NCBI GenBank assembly: GCA_002300355.1
Contig: NSGV01000001.1
Span: 2,852,001 to 2,916,000, forward strand
DNA length: 64,000 bases
Direction: 5' to 3'
DNA from: Streptomyces sp. TLI_235
GTDB lineage: Bacteria > Actinomycetota > Actinomycetes > Streptomycetales > Streptomycetaceae
Position 1 is the first letter of the stretch; each line of letters opens with the position of its first letter. The notes under the pieces were generated by a model. That model was given only the letters and a program-made list of their open reading frames with translations. It searched no databases and was not told where the DNA came from. The position numbers and the translations under genes are program-made. This document shows, one piece after another, positions 17,215-25,137 of this stretch.

Positions 17215-18168
17215 ATGGCGATCAGCAAGCACATCGAGGAGTTCGGCGGGCTGCCCGTCGTCGACGTCCTCGCCGCCCTGGAGGACGGCCGTGAGCTGCC
17301 CGCCGCCGACGCCGCGGCCTGGCGGATCGCGCTGGAGTACGACGACGACAAGACCTTCGCCGAGGTCTGGCAGCGCTTCCTCGACGCCGTCGACACCGCG
17401 CAGGTCACCACCGTCGTGATCGGCAACTGGTCGCAGGAGGAGCCGGAGCCGCTCGCCGGGCCGCTCGCCGAGATCACCGGCGCCGCCGGCCGGCTGCCCG
17501 CACTGCGCGCCCTGTTCGTGGGTGAGATCACCTTCGAGGAGTGCGAGATCTCCTGGCTGCAGATGTGCGACATCACCCCGCTCTTCGAGGCCTTCCCACG
17601 GCTGGAGGAGCTCGTCGTGCGCGGTGCGGGCCAGGACTGGGACGGCAACGGCGGGCTGGAGATCACCCCGCTGCGGCACGAGCACCTGCGGCGGCTGCGG
17701 CTGGAGGCCGGCGGCCTGCCCGGCGGCGTCGTCCGGTCCGTCGCCGCCTGTGACTTCCCCGCGCTGGAGAGCCTGGAGCTGTGGCTGGGCGTCGAGAACT
17801 ACGGCGGCGACTGGACGCTCGACGACCTCGCGCCCTTCCTCGCCGGCACCCGGCTGCCCGCGCTGCGCCGGCTCGGCCTGCAGAACACCACCCGGCAGGA
17901 CGAGATCTGCGCCCGCGCCGCGCAGGCCCCGGTGGTGGCCCGGCTGGAGCACCTCGCGCTCTCCATGGGCGCGCTCACCGACGAGGGCGCCGCCGCCCTG
18001 CTGGACGGCCAGCCGCTCACCCACCTCGCCACCCTCGACCTGCACCACCACTACCTCACCGAGGAGATGCAGCAGCGGCTGCGCCAGGCCCTGCCGGGCG
18101 TCGACGTCGACCTGTCCGACGCCCAGAAGTGGGACGACAACTGGCGCTACGTCGCCGTCTCCGAGTGA
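17215..18168 (+). CDS. STM4015-family leucine-rich-repeat protein (copy 1)
   Basis: First gene of the STM4015-4011 operon. The 317-residue acidic protein has a conserved N-terminal cap (LPVVDVL, AAAWRIALEYDD, FAEVWQRFLDAVDT), then irregular leucine-rich repeats (LPALRALFVGEI, FPRLEELVVRG, LRRLRLEAGGLP, FPALESLELWLGVENYGG, LPALRRLGLQN, LEHLALSMG, THLATLDLHHHYL) and a short acidic tail ending RYVAVSE. LRR folds mediate protein contacts; no enzymatic motif is present. AGGAG precedes the ATG. It lies 22 bases before a paralogue with which it shares the same tail and a 102-bp identical DNA block. Family function is unknown; a role as adaptor or substrate of the downstream enzymes is inference. Confidence 0.88.
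   Translation: MAISKHIEEFGGLPVVDVLAALEDGRELPAADAAAWRIALEYDDDKTFAEVWQRFLDAVDTAQVTTVVIGNWSQEEPEPLAGPLAEITGAAGRLPALRALFVGEITFEECEISWLQMCDITPLFEAFPRLEELVVRGAGQDWDGNGGLEITPLRHEHLRRLRLEAGGLPGGVVRSVAACDFPALESLELWLGVENYGGDWTLDDLAPFLAGTRLPALRRLGLQNTTRQDEICARAAQAPVVARLEHLALSMGALTDEGAAALLDGQPLTHLATLDLHHHYLTEEMQQRLRQALPGVDVDLSDAQKWDDNWRYVAVSE
17977..18078 (+). repeat. 102-bp block identical to 18923-19024
   Basis: Encodes the last LRR segment (THLATLDLHHHYLTEEMQQR) of copy 1 and is base-for-base identical to the matching part of copy 2, although flanking sequence has diverged. This points to recent gene conversion. Confidence 0.9.
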
Positions 18169-18190
18169 CCCGGACAGGCAGGAACCCCCG

Positions 18191-19117
18191 ATGAGCAGGA
18201 CCTTTCACGGGCTTCCCGTGTGCAGCGTGCTGACCGCCCTGGACGGCGGCGAGGAGCTGCCCGCCGCCCAGGCGGCCGCCTGGCGGATCGGCCTCGGCTA
18301 CCGGTACGGCGGCAAGACGGAGTTCGCGGAGGCCTGGCAGCGCTTCCTGGACGCCGTCGACACCACGCGGGTGCGCGCACTCGTCCTCGGCGCCTGGTGG
18401 GCCGGCGACTACGACGGCCTGGCCGGCCCGCTCGACCTGATCATCGACAGCGCCGACCGGCTGCCCGCGCTGGAGGCGCTCTTCATCGGCGACGTCCACG
18501 CGGAGGAGTGCGAGATCTCCTGGCTGGAGATGTGCGACATCACCCCGGTGTTCGAGTCCTTCCCGCGGCTGACCGACCTCGCCGTGCGCGGCGGCAACGG
18601 CCTGCGGCTGCGGCCGGTCGGCCACGAGCGCCTCCGGTCACTCGCCTTCGAGTCCGGCGGCCTGCCGGCCCGGGTGGTGCGCGCGGTCGGCGAGTGCGAC
18701 TTCCCCGCGCTGGAGGAGCTCGACCTGTGGCTCGGCGTCGACGAGTACGGCGGCGACCACACCCTGGAGGACATCGCGCCGCTGCTCACCGCCACCCGGC
18801 TGCCCGCGCTGCGCAGCCTCGGCCTGCAGAACAGCGAGTACCAGGACGACATCGCCGCCGCCGTCGCGCAGGCCCCGGTCGTGGCACGGCTGGAGCACCT
18901 CGCCCTCGGCATGGGCGTGCTGACCGACGAGGGCGCCGCCGCCCTGCTGGACGGCCAGCCGCTCACCCACCTCGCCACCCTCGACCTGCACCACCACTAC
19001 CTCACCGAGGAGATGCAGCAGCGGGTCGCCGAGGCGCTGGCCGGCGTCGAGGTCGACCTGTCCGACGCGGAGGACGAGGAGGACGAGGAGGACCGCTACG
19101 TCGCGGTCTCCGAGTAG
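18191..19117 (+). CDS. STM4015-family leucine-rich-repeat protein (copy 2)
   Basis: A 308-residue tandem paralogue of the preceding gene, with the same order of N-terminal cap (LPVCSVLTALDGGEELPAA, WQRFLDAVDTTR), LRR units (LPALEALFIGDV, FPRLTDLAVRG, LRSLAFESGGLP, FPALEELDLWLGVDEYGG, LPALRSLGLQN) and C-terminal RYVAVSE. It lacks one insertion of copy 1 (about GAGQDWDGNG) and carries a run of Asp/Glu (DAEDEEDEED) just before the tail. The start at 18191 follows a weak GGAA site 22 bases after copy 1, suggesting translational coupling. STM4014 starts 3 bases after its stop. Function unknown. Confidence 0.87.
   Translation: MSRTFHGLPVCSVLTALDGGEELPAAQAAAWRIGLGYRYGGKTEFAEAWQRFLDAVDTTRVRALVLGAWWAGDYDGLAGPLDLIIDSADRLPALEALFIGDVHAEECEISWLEMCDITPVFESFPRLTDLAVRGGNGLRLRPVGHERLRSLAFESGGLPARVVRAVGECDFPALEELDLWLGVDEYGGDHTLEDIAPLLTATRLPALRSLGLQNSEYQDDIAAAVAQAPVVARLEHLALGMGVLTDEGAAALLDGQPLTHLATLDLHHHYLTEEMQQRVAEALAGVEVDLSDAEDEEDEEDRYVAVSE
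18923..19024 (+). repeat. 102-bp block identical to 17977-18078
   Basis: Second copy of the identical block, inside the second STM4015 paralogue; the two copies are 946 bases apart in direct orientation, so recombination between them would fuse the two genes in frame. Confidence 0.9.
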
Positions 19118-19120
19118 CCC

Positions 19121-20245
19121 ATGACCGACCGGATCACCGTCCTCGGCAACCCCGGCCACCGCCGCGTCGCGCTGTTCGCGGCGGCCGCGCGGGCCGCCGG
19201 GCTGCCCGAGCCCGCCGTGCTGCCCTGGCTGGACGTGCTGCGCGGCGGGTACGCGCTGCCGCCCGGCACCGTGCTGCGGATCGACTCCCCCGGCGAGGAC
19301 GAGGCGGTCGACGCGCTGCTCCGCGGGCCGGCCCTCGGCGCCGGGTACGCGCCGACCCGGGTCGAGGGCGGCGCCGCCTGGTACGCCGGGATGTGCGCCG
19401 CACTGCGCGGACTCGCCGCCCGGCCCGGGGTGCGCCTGCTCGGCGACCCGGACGAGATCGCGGTGATGTTCGACAAGCGGCTGGCCCACCGGCGGCTGGC
19501 CGCAGCCGCCGTCCCGGTGCCGGCCGCGCTCGACGGGCCGGCGCCCGGCGGCTGGGCCGAGCTGACGGAACGGCTGGCGGCCGCCCGGATGCGCCGGGTG
19601 TTCCTCAAGCCGGTGCACGGCTCGTCCGCCTCCGGCGTGGTGGCCCTGGAGTTCGGGCCGCACGGCCAGGTGCAGGCCACCACCTCCGCCGAGCTCGCCC
19701 CGGACGGCCTGCACAACTCGCTGCGGGTGCGCCGCTACCGCACCGCGGCGGAGGTCGCCGCCCTGGTCGACGCGCTCGCCCCGGACGGCCTGCACGTCGA
19801 GCAGTGGGTGCCGAAGGCCTCCCAGGGCGGCCGCTCGGCCGACCTGCGGGTGGTCGTGGTGGCCGGCCGGGCCACCCACGCGGTGGTGCGGACCAGCAGC
19901 CGGCCGATGACCAACCTGCACCTCGGCGGCGCCCGTGGCGACCTGGACCTCGCCCGGGAGGCCGCCGGCCCGGCCTGGCCGCGGCTGCTGGAGACCGCCG
20001 AGCGGGCCGCGGCCTGCTTCCCGAACTCCCCCATGGTCGGCGTGGACGTGCTGCCCACGGCCGGCTGGCGGGGCGTCGTGGTCGGCGAGGTCAACGCCTT
20101 CGGCGACCTGCTGCCCGGCCTCACCGGCCTGCCCGGCGGCCCCGCCGAGGGCCTGGACACCTACGGCGCCCAGATCGCCGCCCTGCTGCACCCCGGGCAC
20201 CCGCAGGGGCCCGCTCGCACCACCCGGACGGACACCCCCCGATGA
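19121..20245 (+). CDS. STM4014-family protein, ATP-grasp-like
   Basis: A 374-residue protein with the layout of an ATP-grasp ligase: an N-terminal Rossmann-like part (ITVLGNPGHRRVALFAAAARAAGLPEP), a central FDKRLAHRRLAAAAVPVPAA segment, the nucleotide lysine region RVFLKPVHGSSASGVVALE, VEQWVPKASQGGRSADLRVVVVAGRATHAVVRTSS, and a metal-binding end GVDVLP...GEVNAFGDLLPG. ATP-grasp enzymes join a carboxylate to an amine or thiol through an acyl phosphate. Substrates are unknown. It starts 3 bases after copy 2 of STM4015 and overlaps STM4013 by ATGA, so the genes are translationally coupled. Confidence 0.85.
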   Translation: MTDRITVLGNPGHRRVALFAAAARAAGLPEPAVLPWLDVLRGGYALPPGTVLRIDSPGEDEAVDALLRGPALGAGYAPTRVEGGAAWYAGMCAALRGLAARPGVRLLGDPDEIAVMFDKRLAHRRLAAAAVPVPAALDGPAPGGWAELTERLAAARMRRVFLKPVHGSSASGVVALEFGPHGQVQATTSAELAPDGLHNSLRVRRYRTAAEVAALVDALAPDGLHVEQWVPKASQGGRSADLRVVVVAGRATHAVVRTSSRPMTNLHLGGARGDLDLAREAAGPAWPRLLETAERAAACFPNSPMVGVDVLPTAGWRGVVVGEVNAFGDLLPGLTGLPGGPAEGLDTYGAQIAALLHPGHPQGPARTTRTDTPR

Positions 20246-21105
20246 CCCACCAGATCCCCGACATGCCCCCTCAGATTCCCGACATGACGGCGGTGGTCGG
20301 CAGCCACGACCTGCTGCTCGTCACCCTGGACACGCTGCGCCTGGACGTCGCGCAGGAGCTGGCCGCGGCCGGCCGCATCCCGCACCTGGCGGCCCACCTG
20401 CCCGGCGGGCGGTGGGAGGTGCGGCACACCCCCGGCAGCTTCACCTACGCGGCGCACCAGGCGATGCTGGCCGGGTTCCTGCCCACCCCGGCGAGCCCGG
20501 ACGGCCCGCACCCGCGGCTGTTCGCGGCCCGCTTCGCGGGCTCGGAGACGACCGAGCCGCGCACCTGGGTCTTCGACACCCCGGACCTGCCCTCGGCGCT
20601 GGCCGCCGCCGGGTACCGAACGGTCTGCATCGGCGGGGTCGGTTTCTTCAACAAGCAGGGCCCGCTGGGCTCGGTGCTGCCCGGGCTGTTCCAGGAGTCG
20701 TACTGGGCGCCGGAGATGGGCGTGCCCTCGCCCACCTCCTTCGAGTCGCAGGTGGCCCGGGCCGAGCAGGTCTGCACCGAACAGCCGGACGGGCAGCCGC
20801 TGTTCCTCTTCGTGAACGTCTCCGCGCTGCACCAGCCGAACTGGTTCCACCTGCCCGGGGCGACCCGCGAGAACGGCGACACCCGGGAGAGCCACGCCGC
20901 CGCACTGGAGTACGTGGACGCGCACATCGGCCGGCTGTTCGCCGCTATGAGCCGCCGGCGCCCGTGCTTCGCGATCGTCTGCTCCGACCACGGCACCTGC
21001 TACGGCGAGGACGGCTACGTCGGCCACCGGATCGGCCACCCGGTGGTGTGGACCGTCCCGTACGCGCACTTCACCCTGCCCGCCGCCGAGGAGGCCGCAC
21101 GATGA
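20242..21105 (+). CDS. STM4013-family hydrolase (alkaline phosphatase / sulfatase fold)
   Basis: A 287-residue protein of the alkaline phosphatase superfamily. Metal-site motifs are visible: the first Asp in LLLVTLDTLRLDVAQE, the probable nucleophile Thr in PGSFTYAAHQAMLAG, and the C-terminal Asp-His pairs in CSDHGTCYGEDGYVGHRIGHP. The order fits a phospho- or sulfo-ester hydrolase with two metals, but the substrate is unknown. No signal peptide is seen, so it is likely cytoplasmic. The ATG at 20242 overlaps the STM4014 stop and its own stop overlaps the STM4012 start. A second ATG at 20284 is possible. Confidence 0.85.
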   Translation: MTHQIPDMPPQIPDMTAVVGSHDLLLVTLDTLRLDVAQELAAAGRIPHLAAHLPGGRWEVRHTPGSFTYAAHQAMLAGFLPTPASPDGPHPRLFAARFAGSETTEPRTWVFDTPDLPSALAAAGYRTVCIGGVGFFNKQGPLGSVLPGLFQESYWAPEMGVPSPTSFESQVARAEQVCTEQPDGQPLFLFVNVSALHQPNWFHLPGATRENGDTRESHAAALEYVDAHIGRLFAAMSRRRPCFAIVCSDHGTCYGEDGYVGHRIGHPVVWTVPYAHFTLPAAEEAAR

Positions 21106-22436
21106 CCACGGCGACCACCGCGGCGGCCGAATCCCCCTACCGGGCCTACGTCTACGCCTACCCGCACAAGACCGCCTACCGGCCGCTGCCCGGCCGGCCG
21201 GCGCTGCGCGAGTTCTGGGCGGGCGAGCCGCAGCACGCGCTCTCGCTCTACCTGCACATCCCGTTCTGCGAGGTGCGCTGCGGCTTCTGCAACCTCTTCA
21301 CCCGGATCGGCAGCCCCGAGGGCCTGACCACCGCCTACCTGGACGCGCTGGAGCGGCAGGCCGCTGCCGTCCGGGACGCGCTCGACGCGGACGCCCGGTT
21401 CGCGCTGGCGGCCTTCGGCGGCGGCACCCCGACCTACCTGACCGCGGCCGAGCTGGAGCGGCTCTGCGACATCGCCGAGCTGCGGATGGGCGCCGACCTG
21501 CGGGCGGTTCCCCTCTCGGTGGAGGCCTCCCCCGACACCGCGACCGCGGACCGGCTGGCGGTGCTCGCCGAACGCGGCACCACCCGGCTCAGCCTCGGGG
21601 TGCAGTCCTTCCTCGACGAGGAGGCCCGCTCGGCCGTCCGCCCGCAGAAGCGCGCGGCGGTGGAGGCGGCGCTCGGCCGGGTCCGGGACGCGGGCATCCC
21701 GGTGCTCAACATCGACCTGATCTACGGCATCGACGGCCAGACCGAGGCCAGTTGGCTCGCCTCACTGGACGCCGCGCTGGCCTGGCGGCCGGAGGAGCTG
21801 TACCTGTACCCGCTGTACGTCCGGCCGCTGACCGGCCTCGGCCGGCGCGCGCAGGACGGGCCGTCGCCGGAGTGGGACGCGCAGCGGCTCGCGCTCTACC
21901 GCGCCGGCCGGGACCACCTGCTGGCCGCCGGCTACGAGCAGGTGTCGATGCGGATGTTCCGGCGGACGGGCGCGGCCACCGCGAGCGCCGGCGAGTACGC
22001 CTGCCAGACCGACGGCATGGTCGGGCTGGGCTGCGGTGCCCGCTCGTACACCTCCGCGCTGCACTACTCCTTCGACTACGCGGTGGACGCCCGCGAGGTG
22101 CGCGGCATCATCGACGACTACGTCGCCGCCGAGGACTTCACCCGGGCCGAGGTCGGCCGGGCGATGGACGCCGAGGAGTCGCGCCGCCGCCACCTGCTGC
22201 AGTCGCTGCTGCAGGCCGACGGACTCGAACTCGCCGACTACCGGGGCCGGTTCGGCACCCTGCCGGCCGAGGACTTCGGCGCCGAGCTGGCCGCCTTCGA
22301 GGCGCGCGGCTGGCTGGCCGGGGCGCCGGGCCGGCTGCTGCTCTCCCCGGAGGGCCTGGCCCACTCGGACGCGGTCGGCCCGATGCTGTTCTCGCCCGCG
22401 GTGCGGGCCGCGATGGACGCCTACGAGGCGAAGTGA
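21102..22436 (+). CDS. STM4012-family radical SAM protein (HemW-like)
   Basis: A 444-residue radical SAM enzyme related to coproporphyrinogen dehydrogenase/HemW. The [4Fe-4S] site is CEVRCGFC within LYLHIPFCEVRCGFCNLF; SAM-binding follows in FGGGTPTYL, VEASPDT and TRLSLGVQSFLDEEARS, and IDLIYGIDGQT is also HemW-like. The C-terminal part (YACQTDGMVGLGCGARSY) keeps the HemN substrate-proximal region. It produces a 5'-deoxyadenosyl radical; what it acts on is unknown. It overlaps STM4013 (ATGA) and STM4011 (GTGA). Confidence 0.9.
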   Translation: MTTATTAAAESPYRAYVYAYPHKTAYRPLPGRPALREFWAGEPQHALSLYLHIPFCEVRCGFCNLFTRIGSPEGLTTAYLDALERQAAAVRDALDADARFALAAFGGGTPTYLTAAELERLCDIAELRMGADLRAVPLSVEASPDTATADRLAVLAERGTTRLSLGVQSFLDEEARSAVRPQKRAAVEAALGRVRDAGIPVLNIDLIYGIDGQTEASWLASLDAALAWRPEELYLYPLYVRPLTGLGRRAQDGPSPEWDAQRLALYRAGRDHLLAAGYEQVSMRMFRRTGAATASAGEYACQTDGMVGLGCGARSYTSALHYSFDYAVDAREVRGIIDDYVAAEDFTRAEVGRAMDAEESRRRHLLQSLLQADGLELADYRGRFGTLPAEDFGAELAAFEARGWLAGAPGRLLLSPEGLAHSDAVGPMLFSPAVRAAMDAYEAK

Positions 22437-23327
22437 CCGTCGACCTGGGGCTGCCGGGCCCGCGCCCGGCCGAGACGCCGCTGGACCTCACGCTGCTCTA
22501 CCGCGGGCCGCTGGCCTCCTGCGACTACGACTGCCCGTACTGCCCGTTCGCCAAGCGGCGGGACACCCCGGAGCGGCTGCGGGCGGACCGTGCCGCGCTG
22601 GAGCGGTTCACCGCATGGGCGGCGGCGCAGACCGGCGACACCCTGTCGGTGCTGTTCACCCCGTGGGGCGAGGGCCTGGTGCGCTCCTGGTACCGGCGGG
22701 CGCTGGTGGAGCTCTCGCACCTGCCGCACGTGCGCCGGGTGGCGATCCAGACCAACCTCAGCTGCCGGACGGACTGGCTGGCCGAGACCGACCGCGACAC
22801 CGTGGCGCTCTGGGTGACCTACCACCCGGGGCAGGTCGACCGCGGGCGCTTCCTGGCGAAGGTCCGCGAGCTGGCGGGGCTCGGGGTGCGGCACAGTGTC
22901 GGCATCGTCGGCGAGCCCGAACACCTGGACGCGGCACGGCGGTTGCGCGCAGACCTGCCCGCCTCGACCTACCTCTGGGTGAACGCGGCGGACGGCCGCA
23001 GCTACACCGACGGGCAGGCCGCCGCCTGGGCGGAGGTCGACCCGCTGTTCGGCTGGAGCCGCGAGGCCGCACCCGAGCGGCGGCCGGCCCTGCCGCACCG
23101 GCGAGTCGGTGGTCTCGGTGGACGGCGACGGCACGGTGCGCCGCTGCCACTTCGTCCGCCCGCCGCTCGGCAATCTGTACGACGGCTCCTACCGGGCCGG
23201 TCTGCTGCCGCGGCCGTGTCCGCTGCCGGTGTGCGACTGCCACATCGGCTATGTGCACCTGGAGAGCCTGCCGCTGTACGACGTCTTCGCGGGCGGCGTC
23301 CTGGAGCGCGTCCCGCACGGCTGGTGA
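22433..23327 (+). pseudogene. STM4011-family radical SAM protein, frameshifted near its C-terminus
   Basis: The last cassette gene, about 297 residues if repaired. The N-terminal radical SAM site is CDYDCPYC (LLYRGPLASCDYDCPYCPF), followed by LFTPWGEGLV, VAIQTNLSC and VALWVTYHPGQVD. The reading frame runs cleanly to about 23090 (LFGWSREAAPERRPALP) and then becomes a different frame: the expected Cys-rich end (CRTGESVVSVDGDG, RRCHFVRPPLGNLYD, CPLPVCDC) continues one frame over from 23091 to a stop at 23325. One extra base in the GC run at 23081-23090 explains it. The C-terminal cysteines, which may bind a second cluster, would be lost. A real mutation or a sequencing error are both possible. 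Confidence 0.85.
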
Positions 23328-23361
23328 CCGCCGCCGTGCGGGACGCGCCCGTCGGCGGTCA
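23325..23361. terminator. Bidirectional hairpin between STM4011 and ABC binding-protein gene
   Basis: TGACCGCCG and CGGCGGTCA form a 9-bp stem around a GC-rich loop between the two convergent genes and include both stop regions. Confidence 0.5.
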
Positions 23362-24336
23362 GCCGGTCTTCGGCAGGCCGGGCGGGTTGATCTCGGAGGT
23401 CTGCACGGCCTCGTCGTCCAGCCCCCAGCGCTTCAGCACCTGCCCGTAGGTGCCGTTCTTGATGATCTCGTTGACGGCCGCGTTCACGGCCTTGACCAGG
23501 CCGTTGTCCTTCCTGGTGGTGGCGGCGATCTTGCCGAGGACGTCCGCGCCGCCGCCGGAGTAGGTGCCGATCACCTCGGTCTCACCGGTCTGCGCGGCGT
23601 GGAAGGCCTCGGTCGGGTTGGGGCCCAGCCAGGCGTCGATCCGGCCGGAGGAGAGCGCCAGGTAGTAGTCGGAGGAGTTCTGGTAGTACTTGATGTCGAC
23701 CGGCTTGAGGCCCGCCTTGACGTTCTGTTCGTTCCAGGCGATGAGCAGCTTCTCCTGGTTGGTGCCCGAGGAGGTGCCGATGGTGTGCCCGGCGACGTCC
23801 TTCGGCCCGGTGACCCGCCAGCTGCCGCCCTTCCTCGCCTCGAAGCCGAGGATGTCCAGCCGGTAGGTGGCGAAGTCGTACTTCTCCTTGCGGGCCTCGG
23901 TGACGGTGATGTTGGTGATGCCGAGGTCGTACTTGCCGCTGTCGAGGCCGACGAAGACGTTCTCCCAGGAGACCGGGTTGAGTTCGACCTTCAGGCCGAG
24001 GACGTTGCCGATCAGGTGGGCGAGGTCGGGCTCGACGCCGATGACGGTCCTGTCGTCGGTGGCGTGGAAGTCGAGCGGTGGGACGGTCCCCAGGGAGTCG
24101 ACCACCTGCAGGGTGCCTCTTCGGCGGATCTCCTCCGGGACGAGGGCGGCGATCGCGTCCACCTTGGGCGTGGTGACCCGGTTCTGGTCCGGTGTCAGGT
24201 TGACGGTGACGCCGTTGGGGGCGGTGCCGGCCTTCGCCCCGGCGAGGTCCGTGGAGGCGCCGGTGGAGGCGGAGCCGCAGGCGGTCAGGACGAGGGCGGC
24301 GACAGCGGCGGCGAGGGTGCGGCGGGTCAGGGACAC
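23359..24336 (-). CDS. ABC transporter substrate-binding lipoprotein (polar amino acid / cystine type), copy 1
   Basis: A 325-residue exported binding protein with a lipoprotein signal (VAALVLTAC, lipobox Cys about residue 20), so it is tethered outside the membrane. The SBP family 3 bilobal fold is shown by LVPEEIRRRGTLQVV, GVEPDLAHLIGNVLGL, WENVFVGLDSGKYDLGITNITVTEARK, GTSSGTNQ and VNAAVNEIIKNGTYGQVLKRWG. The ligand is probably an amino acid such as cystine, or a related sulfur compound, judged from the locus. It is the last gene of a six-gene reverse operon that also encodes a second paralogous binding protein. Confidence 0.9.
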   Translation of the reverse strand: MSLTRRTLAAAVAALVLTACGSASTGASTDLAGAKAGTAPNGVTVNLTPDQNRVTTPKVDAIAALVPEEIRRRGTLQVVDSLGTVPPLDFHATDDRTVIGVEPDLAHLIGNVLGLKVELNPVSWENVFVGLDSGKYDLGITNITVTEARKEKYDFATYRLDILGFEARKGGSWRVTGPKDVAGHTIGTSSGTNQEKLLIAWNEQNVKAGLKPVDIKYYQNSSDYYLALSSGRIDAWLGPNPTEAFHAAQTGETEVIGTYSGGGADVLGKIAATTRKDNGLVKAVNAAVNEIIKNGTYGQVLKRWGLDDEAVQTSEINPPGLPKTG

Positions 24337-24369
24337 GGTGGGGCTCCTGTTCGGGTGTTCGAGGGCCGT

Positions 24370-25137
24370 TCAGAGGACCTTGGAGAGGAAGGCGCGGGTG
24401 CGCTCGTGCTGCGGGTGGTCGAGGACGGCCGCCGGCGGGCCCTGTTCGACGACCACGCCGCCGTCCATGAAGACGACGGTGTCGGCGACCTCGCGGGCGA
24501 AGCCGATCTCGTGGGTGACGACGATCATGGTGGTGCCGGCCGCGGCGAGGTCCCGGATGACGTCCAGCACCTCGCCGACCAGCTCGGGGTCGAGCGCGGA
24601 GGTGGGCTCGTCGAAGAGCAGCACCTTGGGTTCCAGGGCGAGCGCCCGGGCGATCGCGACCCGCTGCTGCTGGCCGCCGGAGAGCCGGCGCGGGTACTCG
24701 TCGGCCTTGTCGGCGAGGCCGACCCTGCCGAGGAGCTCCAGGGCGGTGGCCCGGGCCTCGGCCTTCGTCCGGCCGAGGGCGCTCACCGGCGCCTCGGTGA
24801 GGTTCTCCAGCACGGTGAGGTGCGGGAAGAGGTTGAAGTTCTGGAAGACGAAGCCGAGCCGGGTGCGCTGGCGCAGCACCTCGCGCTCCTTCAGCTCGTA
24901 CAGCCGGCCGCCGGAGCGGCGGTAGCCGATGAGTTCGCCGTCGACGGCGACGGTGCCGCGGTCCAGCTTCTCCAGGTGGTTGATGGCGCGCAGCAGGGTG
25001 GACTTGCCGGAGCCGGACGGGCCGAGCACGACGGTGACGGAGCCGGGGGCGACCTGCAGGTCGACGCCGCGCAGCACCTCCAGCCGCCCGAAGCTCTTGT
25101 GGACGCCGCGGACGTCCACCATGGCGGTCGCGGTCAT
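24370..25137 (-). CDS. Amino acid ABC transporter ATP-binding protein
   Basis: A 255-residue ATPase of the polar amino acid importer class (GlnQ/TcyC-like). It shows Walker A ([14 protein letters not shown]), the Q loop ([18 protein letters not shown]), the ABC signature ([15 protein letters not shown]), Walker B ([13 protein letters not shown]) and the switch His (VVTHEIGF). It acts on the cytoplasmic face with the permease whose stop overlaps its start (ATGA, 25134-25137). Being the only ATPase in the locus, it probably also energises the divergent permease at 29342. Confidence 0.95.
   Translation of the reverse strand: MTATAMVDVRGVHKSFGRLEVLRGVDLQVAPGSVTVVLGPSGSGKSTLLRAINHLEKLDRGTVAVDGELIGYRRSGGRLYELKEREVLRQRTRLGFVFQNFNLFPHLTVLENLTEAPVSALGRTKAEARATALELLGRVGLADKADEYPRRLSGGQQQRVAIARALALEPKVLLFDEPTSALDPELVGEVLDVIRDLAAAGTTMIVVTHEIGFAREVADTVVFMDGGVVVEQGPPAAVLDHPQHERTRAFLSKVL

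Noticed and set aside
16536..17666. Upstream extension of the DUF6745 gene to 736 codons
   Set aside because: It would overlap the well-supported 108-residue gene and the start of the LRR gene; the inner ATG at 16535 has its own ribosome site.
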